Notes: generated by a model from the sequence alone, not told the origin. DNA of 64,000 bases from Affinundibacterium macrobrachii (GCF_014652415.1 NZ_BMYT01000004.1:88127-152126); one strand, 5' to 3'. Counted from the stretch's first letter, positions 15,740 through 26,055 are shown. A program made the numbers and translations.

Positions 15740-18043
15740 TTACTGTTCGTGTACTTCACGTCTAGATTCTTTTTTATTCTCTGAGGTCTTTTCTCGCTCT
15801 GGGCGCTCAACTCGCATCACTGGCGCAGTTTCACGTCGTGGTTCAGCCATTCTAACTTCTTGTCTTGGCTGTGAAATCTCGCGTGGCATTTCTCGTTGGA
15901 TTGTCGCCTGCGGACGCTCTTGAATACGTTCTTGCATGCGCTCAGGTACCCGATCTGCTCTATCAACGCGACGCTCTATGCGATCAGAGCGATCAGTGCG
16001 ATCAAATCTATCCACTCGCTCAACATTGCGCTCATTACTGATATTGACTGGTCGATTGACGCTCATTTCTGCGTTTGATTGCGGCATTGGATTCACAGTG
16101 GGATTGCTGTTGACCTCATTACGATATTCGCGAATCGGATCGATACGATTAATCCGTATTCTTTGGTTATTTCGTTCAGCGGACATTTCTTCTACCGTCC
16201 GAATACCAGAGGAGGAATTATTCGGCGCTTGCGTCGCTATCGTCGCGTTTTGTTGTGGAATTGATTCTGCTGAATTAAATCCACGCGATTCGGTTTGTGT
16301 AGGGCGTTCAAATCGCTGTGCATTCGCGCTGCTACGATCCGTAGCATTCAAGCTGCGTGACTGCGGTATCGTGTTTGGCGTTGCTAGGCTACTCTCCGTA
16401 CGAATTTCGGGGCGACGCACTTCTGTTCTGTCTGCGCGCCCAAATCGATCATTATCGATAGTGCGATTGTCTGAGCGATTGTCCGAACGATGATCGTCGT
16501 AACGATTGATTCTGCCTGCATCATTGATTTTGATTGGCTCACCTCGGCTTGATCCAGAGATAGTTGGCCGGCTACGGAGCTGATCATTTTCTTGCCAGTT
16601 GCGTGGACGCGCATCGCCAAACCGATTGTTTTTCTCGGGCACTAAGTTCGGGCCATCGAGATTGACGCGTATATTTTTGGTGTCAGATGTCCTAAGCGAA
16701 GAAGAAGCTGGAAACACATGATCGCCGCGTACAAAGGTTTGTGTCGGTACCGAGGTGATGGCGTTATGTACATGTTGATTGCGGTAGCGATCGTTTCGAT
16801 AAGTGTCATAGCCACGAGTTGAGCGATTAATCACTGTAGCGTGATTGACGATCACTGTTTGATTCACGTGTTGGATATAGCGAGAACTGCGTGTGTAATG
16901 CGGATGATAAACTTCGCCAGGCCCAAGCGGGAACCACGATACTGATGGACCATGACTATGGCGAGAACTCAAATTGATTCCTGCACTTAAGCCTCCGCTA
17001 CCGACCCCAACCCATGCGACTAGTGCAGGAGCGTAGACTGCGCGGTGATGGCGCTCATAGCGGCCTGGTACCCAGCCCCAGCGTTTGCCGACATAGGCCC
17101 AACGTCCATAGTGATAAGGTGCGAAACCCCAAGGTGCGCGATCTACCCAAGTCCAGCCCCAAGGTGCAACCCAAACCCATTTGCCATCACGGTAAGGTGC
17201 CCAGCCAACGGAAATGCCGCGTGGATACCAAATCGCACCATATTCAACATGCGTATCCCAAATGCCGTATTCATCTAATTGTTGGTAGCCAACCATATCG
17301 CGTGGCACGTAGCGGGCAGAAATCGAATTCTCCTCCGCACGATCACGATCGGCTGCCCATTGATCAAAGCTATCGAATGGAGGAACTCGTGCAATCTGTG
17401 TGTGATTTAAATTGGTGCCGGAGAAGCGGGTTTGTTCGCCTTCGCGTAAGGTGATGATATCGCGATCGCCTTGAGCGACACCAATGCCACGTCGAACCAT
17501 CACGGTACTTGTATTGTCATCATTGACATTGATGCGGTACTCACCAGGTTCTTGAATAGAGAAATTGAGATTGGGCGTATTAATCTCAAAATTCTCGCGT
17601 TCTTGTAAGGCGCGCACACGCAATACTAAGCTACCTTGCGACAATTGAATTTGCGTGTTTTCATCATTTAATGTGATGAAACTAACCCGGGTTCGTTCGT
17701 GCAAACGTAATGCATTCGCGCCTACCTGCAATTCGGCACGACCGCCATCAGGAACCGAAACACTATCGCCGGTCGAAATAGGGCGATTGGCTAATAAAGG
17801 AACCCATTGGTTACTACCTGCATCGGCAAAGCTAATATTGCCGAATGCGTAGCCGACGCGTGCGACACGGCTGGGCGGTTCATAATTTTGATCCTCGGTA
17901 CCATTTTGCACATTATTTGATGCGCTTGATTGCGGCGGCGGTGGCAGATTATTTTGCGCCTGCGCTGCACTGATTACAAACCAGGAACCGATGGCGAGGG
18001 CGGTGAGACTAGCGATTTTCTTGGGGTGTTGCAGTATATTCAT
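15740..18043 (-). CDS. Secreted FecR/DUF6600-domain protein with long charged tail
   Basis: The product is 767 residues from the ATG at 18043; a longer reading from 18142 adds 33 residues before the signal sequence and is not chosen. Residues 1-30 form a signal peptide (ASLTALAIGSWFVISAAQAQ). A FecR-like beta-jellyroll follows (ISTGDSVSVPDGGRAELQVG, NLNFSIQEPGEYRINV). Next comes the Trp-rich DUF6600 pattern with GWAPYRDGKWVWVAPWGWTW and YHYGRWAYVGKRWGWVPG repeats, then about 350 residues of low-complexity, Arg/Asp/Asn/Gln/Ser-rich tail ending in ERxDRxDR repeats. It is likely anchored at or near the envelope; the role is unknown. Confidence 0.88.
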   Translation of the reverse strand: MNILQHPKKIASLTALAIGSWFVISAAQAQNNLPPPPQSSASNNVQNGTEDQNYEPPSRVARVGYAFGNISFADAGSNQWVPLLANRPISTGDSVSVPDGGRAELQVGANALRLHERTRVSFITLNDENTQIQLSQGSLVLRVRALQERENFEINTPNLNFSIQEPGEYRINVNDDNTSTVMVRRGIGVAQGDRDIITLREGEQTRFSGTNLNHTQIARVPPFDSFDQWAADRDRAEENSISARYVPRDMVGYQQLDEYGIWDTHVEYGAIWYPRGISVGWAPYRDGKWVWVAPWGWTWVDRAPWGFAPYHYGRWAYVGKRWGWVPGRYERHHRAVYAPALVAWVGVGSGGLSAGINLSSRHSHGPSVSWFPLGPGEVYHPHYTRSSRYIQHVNQTVIVNHATVINRSTRGYDTYRNDRYRNQHVHNAITSVPTQTFVRGDHVFPASSSLRTSDTKNIRVNLDGPNLVPEKNNRFGDARPRNWQENDQLRSRPTISGSSRGEPIKINDAGRINRYDDHRSDNRSDNRTIDNDRFGRADRTEVRRPEIRTESSLATPNTIPQSRSLNATDRSSANAQRFERPTQTESRGFNSAESIPQQNATIATQAPNNSSSGIRTVEEMSAERNNQRIRINRIDPIREYRNEVNSNPTVNPMPQSNAEMSVNRPVNISNERNVERVDRFDRTDRSDRIERRVDRADRVPERMQERIQERPQATIQREMPREISQPRQEVRMAEPRRETAPVMRVERPEREKTSENKKESRREVHEQ

Positions 18044-18524
18044 GATGTTTCTTTCGCACATTTGAATAGTTGAAAGTGTCAGCGGTACTACCTGTGTGCT
18101 CATAACGCAGTCGATCTGATTTTGGATGTCACAAAAATTCACAAAATGCCAAAATTTCTTTGTTTCGCTGTATTTTCACTGTTCTTTCACTGTATTAGCT
18201 CAATTGTAGGTAGGTTCGTGCGCTGATTCGATCAACTTTACGCTTATTTACAATCACGATTGTGGAGGTCACTTTATTTTTTTTTTAGATCTCTCGTTTC
18301 ATACGTTTTTAGAAATGCTTCCGTCTCCTGTACGTGATTTGTTAAGCAAATGAGTCCACCTGTCCAAAATTAGGTTTGATGTAATCAAGCTATGGATATG
18401 CTGAAAAGAGACATCTTGTATCGCTTGCTTAATTTGAGATGTACACTTTTTTAACTTATCTAACTAAATTGGTAATTAAAACCAATCAGTAAGTTTCACA
18501 TCAGGCGAAATCCGGGGGGATGAT
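18044..18524. other. Intergenic region between divergent envelope genes (481 bp)
   Basis: Divergent promoter region for the DUF6600 gene and the autotransporter. I found no gene, no clear terminator and no confident promoter. GGGGGGATGAT immediately before 18525 contains an imperfect ribosome binding site. Confidence 0.5.
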
Positions 18525-21260
18525 ATGCAAACAATAAAAGTAATTACATCAATCCTTTTGTTGGTGTATTGGCGAGTCAAACAGCGTATTCGTGCCCGCC
18601 ATGTTTTGCTGCAAGTTATACTAATCTTGATGGGCACTTCTAGCCTAGTTCAAGCGCAAACGACTCTTAACAGTGGCGCGACAGTAAATTTATCGATGGC
18701 GCAAGGGCAGGCATTCTCAGGTAATTTTGCTGGCACCGGAACGCAAGATAATGTTTATACCGTGGTTGGGGCCTTACCTCCGGCCATCTCAAGTTCGACG
18801 ATTCCGAAGCCCCCGCCAGCTACATCAAATCATGAACTGGTGATTTCAGGTACGCCAAGCGCAACTGGTACCTACACAGTAACCGTCAACGTAAGTGCAA
18901 CATTTTTCTCTGCACCAATTGCTTACACCACCACGATCGTGATTACTGTAACGCCTCCCCCAGTTCCAGCACCAGTTGCAAGTGATTCAACTCATACAGT
19001 CAGCAAAAACAGCACGAGCAATAATCTGATGCCTACAATCTCTGGCGATTTTAGTTCGATTTCAATAGCTAGTACGCCCTCGCATGGGACGGCAGTTGTT
19101 AGCGGTTCAAGTATTTTTTATACGCCAAATACTTCATACCTCGGTAGCGATTCTTTGCGTTATCAAGCTATTGGTCCAGGTGGAAGCTCCGCGTTAGTGA
19201 CGATGTCGATCAGTGTGACAGAAGCGACTCCCGTAATTGAAACAAGCAGCGCCCGAGTGACTGCTAACAGTACTACTGCCTTGATTACGCCGACCATCAG
19301 TGGCGGTGCAACCGCGATCGATATTGCGACACCTCCAAGTCGAGGCGTCGCGACGGTTGAGGGGCTCGCTATTCGGTATGTGCCAGAGCCCGGATTTTAT
19401 GGTGCTGATCGTATCGCCATCAGAGCAATTGGACCAGGTGGAACATCTGCTCCGATGATGATTACGATCAATGTGGAAGCGCTTGCCCCAGTATTGAGTC
19501 CTGCAAGCTTTGAAGTTGCTGCCAATAGTAGCGCTAATCTGATTATTCCAAAAACTGTCGGTATCGCAACAGCTATTAATGTCATCACGCCTGCAAATCA
19601 TGGAACAACAATAATTCGTGGCACCGATATCTTGTACACGCCCAATGCGGGTTATGTTGGCGATGATGCTGTGACGGTATCCGCAACTGGTCCAGGCGGA
19701 GTGTCGAATGCAGTAAGTTTGGCAATTGTGGTGAAGCCTATTGCTGGCGCATTAAACAACATCACAGTTCAAGCAAATAGTGCTAACAACGTTTTACCTG
19801 TTCCTTCGCTCGCAGGTGCGGTTCGGTTGAATTTGACTACGCCTGCGACTCAAGGAACTGCTGTGGTGCAAGGGCTGGGATTGAACTACACACCGAAGCC
19901 AAACTTTGTTGGTTCTGATAGCGTGACGTATGCAGTGGTTGGTGTGAATGGTAGTTTTGCTTCTGCGACGATACAGATTTCGGTGGTTGCTGCAGCGCCA
20001 GTGTTCAAGGATGCGAGCTTAACTGTCGAGACTGGCCGTAGCGCTAGTATTGATTTGGCGAGTTTAATCTCAGGCCCGATGTTTAATGGTGTAAGTATTC
20101 GTTTGAATAGTTCACCCACCCATGGCGTCGCAAGTATTAGTGGAACTGTGTTGACGTATAGTTCAACCGCTGGTTATGTTGGATTAGATAGCCTGCAACT
20201 AACCGCGACAGCGATTGGTGGTATTTCGAATCCTGCACAATTATTGATCACCGTTGTTCCTCGCCCCGACCCATCAAAAGATCCAGGTGTAATTGCGATG
20301 TTTGCCGCGAATACTGCGACGGTTCGCCATTTTGAACAAACGCAAATTGAACACTTTAATGGACGTATGTTGAGCTTAGCGTCGCAATCAGCGAACGGAA
20401 AAAGTACTGCGGGTCAGAATACTGTGACTGAATGCGGTCCAATTTCGTATTGGGTTTCTGGTTTAAATAGTGCGGGACGCTATCGCACTATGAATGGTTT
20501 GAAGTACTCGACTTTTGGATTGAGCGCGGGTGGTGATCGTTGTTTTGCAGGTGGACAAACGCATATTGGTTTTGGACTTGGTTATGCGCGCGACCATAGC
20601 GAATCTGAGCGAGATCTTTCGTTTATGAAGGCAAGTGCCAATACAGCAGCAAGCTATTTGACGACGCAATTATTTCCGTCCATGCGTTTTTCTTTCATGA
20701 TAGGTGTGAATCAAATTCAAGACCGTTTCGCTCGGTTTGATGTTCACGACCAAGCGCTTGCTTATGGCGAATGGAATGGTACGCAAATGATTAGCTCTGG
20801 CGCGCTTAGTAGCGATGTGAGTATTGGCAAAGCTCTCTTGATTCCATATTTGCGCCTCGATTTAACGAAACTTCAATTAGATCCATTTTCGGAATCTGGC
20901 GGTGGTGCTTATCTATTGCACTACCATAAACAGACAATGCAAAGCCAACGCAGTACGTTAGGATTTAATAGCGAGATCAAGCTTGCGACTTCTTGGGGTG
21001 AGTTGGTTCCACGCTTAAAGCTTGAATTGCAACGAGATTTTGCTAGACGCGATAGCTTGAAGATCAATTACGTCGACATGCCCGATGCCGTGTATTTGGT
21101 GCCGAATAATGATTTAGATCGGCGCGTGGTATTGGTTTCGCTGGGTGCAGATATGATTTGGAAAAACGGCATCATGGCTATCTTTAATTTTAGTCATACC
21201 AATGCGAATGCGAAAAATAAATCGAATCGATTCAATGTAAGATTCTCTTATCAATATTAA
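18525..21260 (+). CDS. Autotransporter with Ig-like repeats (type Va-like adhesin)
   Basis: The product is 911 residues. A basic n-region of about 25 residues precedes a signal helix ending QAQ near residue 45. A putative-Ig-like domain comes first, then five repeats of about 83 residues (from about residue 155 to 575), each with a G...Y.P...Y.G.D......GPGGxS pattern. The last about 290 residues have short amphipathic strands ending FSYQY, typical of an autotransporter beta-barrel. It is probably an outer-membrane adhesin or surface display protein. The passenger is short, and no protease motif is visible. Confidence 0.85.
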   Translation: MQTIKVITSILLLVYWRVKQRIRARHVLLQVILILMGTSSLVQAQTTLNSGATVNLSMAQGQAFSGNFAGTGTQDNVYTVVGALPPAISSSTIPKPPPATSNHELVISGTPSATGTYTVTVNVSATFFSAPIAYTTTIVITVTPPPVPAPVASDSTHTVSKNSTSNNLMPTISGDFSSISIASTPSHGTAVVSGSSIFYTPNTSYLGSDSLRYQAIGPGGSSALVTMSISVTEATPVIETSSARVTANSTTALITPTISGGATAIDIATPPSRGVATVEGLAIRYVPEPGFYGADRIAIRAIGPGGTSAPMMITINVEALAPVLSPASFEVAANSSANLIIPKTVGIATAINVITPANHGTTIIRGTDILYTPNAGYVGDDAVTVSATGPGGVSNAVSLAIVVKPIAGALNNITVQANSANNVLPVPSLAGAVRLNLTTPATQGTAVVQGLGLNYTPKPNFVGSDSVTYAVVGVNGSFASATIQISVVAAAPVFKDASLTVETGRSASIDLASLISGPMFNGVSIRLNSSPTHGVASISGTVLTYSSTAGYVGLDSLQLTATAIGGISNPAQLLITVVPRPDPSKDPGVIAMFAANTATVRHFEQTQIEHFNGRMLSLASQSANGKSTAGQNTVTECGPISYWVSGLNSAGRYRTMNGLKYSTFGLSAGGDRCFAGGQTHIGFGLGYARDHSESERDLSFMKASANTAASYLTTQLFPSMRFSFMIGVNQIQDRFARFDVHDQALAYGEWNGTQMISSGALSSDVSIGKALLIPYLRLDLTKLQLDPFSESGGGAYLLHYHKQTMQSQRSTLGFNSEIKLATSWGELVPRLKLELQRDFARRDSLKINYVDMPDAVYLVPNNDLDRRVVLVSLGADMIWKNGIMAIFNFSHTNANAKNKSNRFNVRFSYQY

Positions 21261-21344
21261 TTTTTCAAAGATGAAGATGCTGGCAGCGAGTAAGCAGAAT
21301 GCTAGTTCTTGATGCAGTTGAATGATTTTGGTATTGGGTAACGA

Positions 21345-21375
21345 CCGTGTGTGTTTAAATTTTGAACACACACGG
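21345..21375. other. Perfect 11-bp inverted repeat (hairpin)
   Basis: CCGTGTGTGTT (21345-21355) and AACACACACGG (21365-21375) with a 9-base A/T loop. No T-run follows on either strand, so this is a stable hairpin rather than a clear terminator. It lies between the autotransporter and hslO. Confidence 0.6.
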
Positions 21376-21516
21376 AAGAATTCACATGAATGAAGATAAC
21401 GTAGTTGTGTAACTAAAGCAGGAACAAATGTTCAATAGGTACATTAACTAGCAAGTCATCAAGTGCACAAACTAGTCGATCAAGTCGTGCTAAATGAATG
21501 CAGATTGAATTTAAAC

Positions 21517-22443
21517 TCAATGTTTAATCGCATTCGGTGCAACGACACCATCGACTAAGGTATTAGTAGTAAATAATTGCGCACAATCGACTTGATCAAA
21601 ACTGTAGTGCTTGCCGCAGAAATCACAATTGATATCGAGTTGATTCAACTCTGCAATGGCTGAATTCACTTCCTCTTCGCCTAACATCTTTAGCATGTCG
21701 CCCACTTTTTCACGCGTGCAATTGCAATGAAATTGTGGATGTACAGGGTCAAATACGCGTATCGTTTCTTCCCAAAACAAACGTGTCATCAAGGTGTTGA
21801 CATCGGTACTGAGTAATTCCTCTTGTTTTAAGGTACTACCTAAAATGACTGCGCGATTCCATGCTTCGGTTTCATCTTCTACGCTGGATTCGGTACCACC
21901 AATTTTCGGTAATTTTTGCAGTAATAGCCCACGAGCCACTTGCGCATCTGCAGCTAACCACAGTTTGGTATCAAGCTGTTCTGAACGCATCATGTAGTTT
22001 TCTATAATGGTGGCAACCGAATCACCGTCTAGTGGAACTATCCCTTGATAAGCCTGTTGGCCCGGCAATTTGTCGTTCGGGTCTAAGGTAATAACGAAAC
22101 GACCTTGTCCGTGGCTGTGTACTAACTCTGCCAGTGTAGCGTTGTCGGTAATCACTGCGTCCGCTGCAAGCTTGGCGGTGGCTCGCAAACGTTGTGCAGA
22201 ATCACACTCCACTACCAGTAGTTTAATTGGCCCATCACCATGAATTTGCATGACCATCGTGCCGTTAAATTTGAGATTGGCACTGAGTAGGCTGGCTGCC
22301 GCCAGAAGTTCGCCCAAAATCACCTTTACGGGGTGCGGATAATTTTGATGTGACAAAATTTCTTGCCAAGTCTCAGAAAGTTCAACCAATTCGCCGCGTA
22401 CACCGGCATGTTCAAACATAAATTTTTGCAGATTATCGTTCAC
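21517..22443 (-). CDS. hslO: Hsp33 redox-regulated chaperone
   Basis: The 308-residue protein has the canonical Hsp33 build: an N-terminal domain starting with DNLQKFMFEHAGVRGELV and the C-terminal redox switch CxC (C240, C242) ... CxxC (C273, C276) that binds zinc in reduced form. On oxidation it becomes a holdase for unfolding proteins in the cytosol. The protein is slightly longer than the E. coli form. It is followed downstream, in the same direction, by no gene; upstream is the gamma-carbonic anhydrase gene. Confidence 0.96.
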   Translation of the reverse strand: MNDNLQKFMFEHAGVRGELVELSETWQEILSHQNYPHPVKVILGELLAAASLLSANLKFNGTMVMQIHGDGPIKLLVVECDSAQRLRATAKLAADAVITDNATLAELVHSHGQGRFVITLDPNDKLPGQQAYQGIVPLDGDSVATIIENYMMRSEQLDTKLWLAADAQVARGLLLQKLPKIGGTESSVEDETEAWNRAVILGSTLKQEELLSTDVNTLMTRLFWEETIRVFDPVHPQFHCNCTREKVGDMLKMLGEEEVNSAIAELNQLDINCDFCGKHYSFDQVDCAQLFTTNTLVDGVVAPNAIKH

Positions 22444-22507
22444 AGTTATTCCTAGAGTTGATTCAATTACCGTTGCTTGTTTTTATCGACACTGAGTGGT
22501 CGTTTTT

Positions 22508-23038
22508 TTATTCGACATCAATGCGTTTTAATTGTGTTTTAAATTCTTGCGCACGACGTACATAGTTTTGCGTGTTGGTGTGCATTTTTGCGATTGCGGC
22601 TTCATCGAGTGTGCGGATTACTTTTGCTGGTGAGCCAACGATCAGCGAATTATCAGGAAACTCTTTTCCTTCCGTGACCAACGCGCCCGCACCGACCAAG
22701 CAATTTTTTCCGATTTTCGCACCATTTAAAATCACTGCTTGGATACCAATCAAGCTGCCTTCGCCAATTGTGCATCCATGTAACATCGCTTGGTGTCCAA
22801 CTGTGACGTTGTTTGCAATCGTTAATGGAAAACCTGGGTCAGTATGTAATATGCAAGATTCTTGCAAATTGCTGTTGGCGCCAATGTGGATACGTTCATT
22901 GTCACCACGTATAACTGTGCCAAACCAGACACTCGCATTTGCCTCGATGGTGACTTTGCCTATGACTTGGGCGCTGTCGGTGATGTAGGCACTGGCATCA
23001 ATTTCAGGGGAAATGTCAGCTAACTGATAAATGGCCAT
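22508..23038 (-). CDS. Gamma-class carbonic anhydrase family protein
   Basis: The product is 176 residues with the left-handed beta-helix hexapeptide repeats (IGKVTIEANASVWFGTVIRGD, ANVTVGHQAMLHGCTIGEG). His residues in ILHTDPGF and GHQAMLHGC correspond to the zinc ligands. The family forms trimers and includes YrdA and PaaY; catalytic rate is uncertain. It stands 64 bases upstream of hslO in the same direction, which suggests co-transcription. Confidence 0.93.
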   Translation of the reverse strand: MAIYQLADISPEIDASAYITDSAQVIGKVTIEANASVWFGTVIRGDNERIHIGANSNLQESCILHTDPGFPLTIANNVTVGHQAMLHGCTIGEGSLIGIQAVILNGAKIGKNCLVGAGALVTEGKEFPDNSLIVGSPAKVIRTLDEAAIAKMHTNTQNYVRRAQEFKTQLKRIDVE

Positions 23039-23094
23039 GATTATTCCGTAAAATAGAGGGATTCCAAATTTAACGCCATTTTACCGCCCAACGC

Positions 23095-23946
23095 ATGAAT
23101 TCGCCGACTCTCGCACCAAATTCCAATTCAACTTTAACAACTACACTTCCACTTGAACTACGTGAACAAGCCTTATTTTGGCTGGCCGAGCCTGATGCTC
23201 GCTTAAAGGCACAAGGTGTCACTGCAATGCGAGCGGCTTATTTGGATCGTCAACTCGCCTTAAATACCGAAGCAGACTTGTCTTGCGCTTATCAAATTCC
23301 GGGGAGACCAGCGCGACCAGAGTTAGTGGCGCCTTTAGATGTGAAACGACGGGCAATGAATACGCCCGAAGGTCGCGCTAGTTTGATTCATGCATTGGCG
23401 CATATTGAATTTAATGCAATCAATCTTGCACTTGATGCAGTCTGGCGTTTTCCGAATATGCCTGAAGCGTATTACCAAGATTGGCTACAAGTGGCACAAG
23501 AAGAGGCTTACCATTTTGGTCTACTCGCAGATCACTTAGTGACGATGGGCTATCAATATGGTGATTTTTCTGCGCATAATAGTTTGTGGGAGTTGGCGGA
23601 AAAAACGCAGGGCGATGTATTAGCGAGAATGGCCTTAGTACCGAGAACGATGGAAGCGCGAGGTTTAGATGCAACGCCAGCATTGCAAGCCAAATTGGCA
23701 CAAGCGAAAGATCAAGCCGCAGCAGAAATACTCGATATTATCTTGCGTGATGAAATCGGCCACGTAGCAATTGGTAATCGTTGGTTTGGCTTTCTTTGCG
23801 AGCAACGGCAACTTGATCCCATTACTTGCTTTGCTGAGTTGGCGTTGCAATTTAGAGCACCAGTATTGCGTGCGCCGTTCAATGTAGAGGCGCGATTGGC
23901 CGCGGGTTTTACCCCGGCAGAGTTAAGTGCGATGAAGATCGCATAA
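23095..23946 (+). CDS. DUF455 ferritin-like protein
   Basis: A 283-residue protein with the DUF455 (ferritin-like) pattern: IHALAHIEFNAINLALDAVWRF with ExxH, EEAYHF and LRDEIGHVAIGNRWF. These four-helix carboxylate-His sites bind two metal ions. The family is assigned to ferritin-like oxidases or, in some organisms, tRNA-modifying-type enzymes of unknown detail. The N-terminus is Thr/Ser/Leu-rich. Divergent from the gamma-CA gene. Confidence 0.9.
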   Translation: MNSPTLAPNSNSTLTTTLPLELREQALFWLAEPDARLKAQGVTAMRAAYLDRQLALNTEADLSCAYQIPGRPARPELVAPLDVKRRAMNTPEGRASLIHALAHIEFNAINLALDAVWRFPNMPEAYYQDWLQVAQEEAYHFGLLADHLVTMGYQYGDFSAHNSLWELAEKTQGDVLARMALVPRTMEARGLDATPALQAKLAQAKDQAAAEILDIILRDEIGHVAIGNRWFGFLCEQRQLDPITCFAELALQFRAPVLRAPFNVEARLAAGFTPAELSAMKIA

Positions 23947-23993
23947 AAAAGTCGCATAAGAAAATCGATAAATTAAAATTAAAAGGGATGTAA

Positions 23994-25034
23994 ATGATGG
24001 GACATCGTATTCAATGCTTATTTGATCCTTTCGTTAGTTGTGATCGCGCCGATCGCGTCGATCGTCTAGGGCTTAGCGCAAATCCAAGAAAATCAAACAG
24101 CACAAAAAAAGCTTGGATGACAAGCATTGTTTTGATGTTGGTGCTTTCGCAAACTGCATGCAGTCTTTTCGTTAAGCCAAAGCCTGTGCCGGTTGTCGAA
24201 CATCGCGTATTAAAAAAGAAAATTGTCATGACTGGTTTCGCCGTCAAAGTGCCATTGCAAGTGCAGGATTTAGATGATGTGGCACAAGGCATCCCGCGAG
24301 AGATGCTCAGTCGACTTGAACGTACCGGCAATTTTTTAACGCGTCAGTCGAAAGACTTGTTGTCGTTTGAACTGAAACAAGATCCGCCATCTGCTCAGTT
24401 GGTTAAACAAGTCGCTGCGGAAAATGATGCGCAATTTGTGATCGCTGGTGAAGTACGCAATGCCGGCATTCGTAGCGATAAAAAACTATTCGGTCTAATG
24501 GAAAATCGTAGCCGTCACATTGAAATTGAATTCGCTATTTATGATGGTTTGACAGGCGCATTTTTGAGTCGTCATCATTTATATCGCCCTGCTGAAGATG
24601 ATGCAAAAGTGGGGCGCGATAAACCTTTCGGTAGCGTCGCCTTCTATGCAACGAGTTTTGGTAAAGCGATTGATTCGGTGATAGAAGAATCGGTTGCTTG
24701 GATTAGAAAAGATTTGGCGGTATTTCCAATGATGTCGCGCATTATTCAGGTCAATGGCAATCAAATCATGTTAGATGCCGGCGTGAATTCGAGTTTGATT
24801 GTTGGTGATGTTGGGCTGGTGGTTTCTGATTATGATCAGTTGCCGACCATAGGTCTCACCGCATTGCAGGCACGTCCTAGCTACTACGGTATGGCACAGG
24901 CCAGTATGGGTAATGTCAAACTGAATCAAACTCAATTGCAATTTGCGATAGGTGAATTACAAGATAGCGGCGAAGCAAAGGCGGTCAAAGTGAAGGTGGG
25001 TGATTTTGTTCGCTTTGATGGAGCCAAGCCTTGA
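23994..25034 (+). CDS. Lipoprotein, FlgT/TolB-like
   Basis: The start at 23994 has AAAAGGGATG before it, giving 346 residues; an alternative ATG at 24117 gives a 305-residue form beginning MTSIVLMLVLSQTAC, a clean lipoprotein signal with C in the SQTAC lipobox. The 41 extra residues are basic and unusual, so 24117 is a real candidate although it has no good ribosome binding site. The mature part (PREMLSRLERTGNFLTRQ, VAAENDAQFVIAGEVRN, then a C-terminal beta domain) resembles FlgT-like and TolB-N-like proteins. Probably anchored in the outer membrane; function unproved. Confidence 0.75.
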   Translation: MMGHRIQCLFDPFVSCDRADRVDRLGLSANPRKSNSTKKAWMTSIVLMLVLSQTACSLFVKPKPVPVVEHRVLKKKIVMTGFAVKVPLQVQDLDDVAQGIPREMLSRLERTGNFLTRQSKDLLSFELKQDPPSAQLVKQVAAENDAQFVIAGEVRNAGIRSDKKLFGLMENRSRHIEIEFAIYDGLTGAFLSRHHLYRPAEDDAKVGRDKPFGSVAFYATSFGKAIDSVIEESVAWIRKDLAVFPMMSRIIQVNGNQIMLDAGVNSSLIVGDVGLVVSDYDQLPTIGLTALQARPSYYGMAQASMGNVKLNQTQLQFAIGELQDSGEAKAVKVKVGDFVRFDGAKP

Positions 25035-25064
25035 TCTGTTGATCTCTTATTTGTCGCCTTAATC

Positions 25065-25100
25065 AAAGCCTTGGAAGAGAAAATCTCCAAGGCTTTTTTT
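25065..25100 (+). terminator. Intrinsic terminator
   Basis: AAAGCCTTGGA (25065-25075) pairs with TCCAAGGCTTT (25086-25096), then a T-run to 25100. It ends the lipoprotein gene. Confidence 0.88.
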
Positions 25101-25176
25101 GTGTGATGCAGCATTTTCGTGATGATGGGTTATAATAATCGAACGGTCGTACTATTTTTGTTTAAAGGTTAATGAT

Positions 25177-26055
25177 ATGAAAGCCAGCCGCTCCGAATTT
25201 ATCGCCCTGCGTGGATTGAATATGCACATTCGTCATTGGGGCAATCCCGACGCACCTAAATTATTTATGGTGCATGGATGGATGGATGTTGCCGCTTCGT
25301 TTCAATTTGTGGTGGATTGCTTGGCGCAAGACTGGCACGTGATAGCGCCAGATTGGCGAGGTTTCGGCTTGACCGAATATCCTAAAGTTGAAAGTTATTG
25401 GTTTCCTGATTATGTGGCCGATTTAGATGCGATTTTGCTGCATTACTCTCCAGATCAAGCTGTCAATTTATTAGGACATAGCATGGGCGGTAATATTGCC
25501 ATGCTATATGCTGGTGTGCGCCCGGAGCGTATCGCTAAGTTAATTAATCTAGAGGGCTTTGGTATGCCGATGACGCAGGCCAAGCAAGCGCCTGGCCGCT
25601 ATCGTAAGTGGCTAGATGAATTGCGTGAAGTACCAAGCTTGCGCCCGTACGCGAGTCTTGCCGAAGTTGCCGCAAGATTGCAAAAAACTAATCCACGCTT
25701 ATCAGATGAGCGCGCAAATTTCTTAGCGCAGCATTGGTCCAAGGAGAATGCACAAGGTTTGTGGGAATTATTAGCAGATCCTGCACATAAAAATTCTAGC
25801 CCTTTGCTATATCACGTTGATGAAGTCTTAGAGTGCTGGCAGAATATTTCGGCGCCAGTGTTGTGGGTCGAGGCAAATGATACGGATATCTGGCGCATGA
25901 TCGGTTCTAAGCAAGAAGCGCGCGTGGAAATTGATCGACGCATGCAATTCATTCCGCAATTGCAGGCCAAGATCGTGATGGATGCAGGACATATGTTGCA
26001 TCATGACCAACCCGAAGTATTGGCGCAGATGATAGAGGAGTTTCTGGCGCGGTAA
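25177..26055 (+). CDS. Alpha/beta hydrolase
   Basis: The product is 292 residues with HGW (33-35), the nucleophile elbow GHSMGG (S102) and a C-terminal DAGHMLHHDQPE segment carrying the catalytic His. The lid region is short. Homologs include serine hydrolase-like proteins of fatty-acid or ester metabolism, but the substrate is not evident. No signal peptide. A terminator follows at 26142-26175. Confidence 0.92.
   Translation: MKASRSEFIALRGLNMHIRHWGNPDAPKLFMVHGWMDVAASFQFVVDCLAQDWHVIAPDWRGFGLTEYPKVESYWFPDYVADLDAILLHYSPDQAVNLLGHSMGGNIAMLYAGVRPERIAKLINLEGFGMPMTQAKQAPGRYRKWLDELREVPSLRPYASLAEVAARLQKTNPRLSDERANFLAQHWSKENAQGLWELLADPAHKNSSPLLYHVDEVLECWQNISAPVLWVEANDTDIWRMIGSKQEARVEIDRRMQFIPQLQAKIVMDAGHMLHHDQPEVLAQMIEEFLAR

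Noticed and set aside
15936..16493. 185-residue + strand frame inside the DUF6600 gene
   Set aside because: It mirrors the Arg/Asp-rich coding strand of the large gene and has no ribosome binding site.
21345..21375. Terminator of the autotransporter or hslO gene
   Set aside because: The hairpin is perfect, but no T-run follows on either strand; kept only as an inverted repeat.
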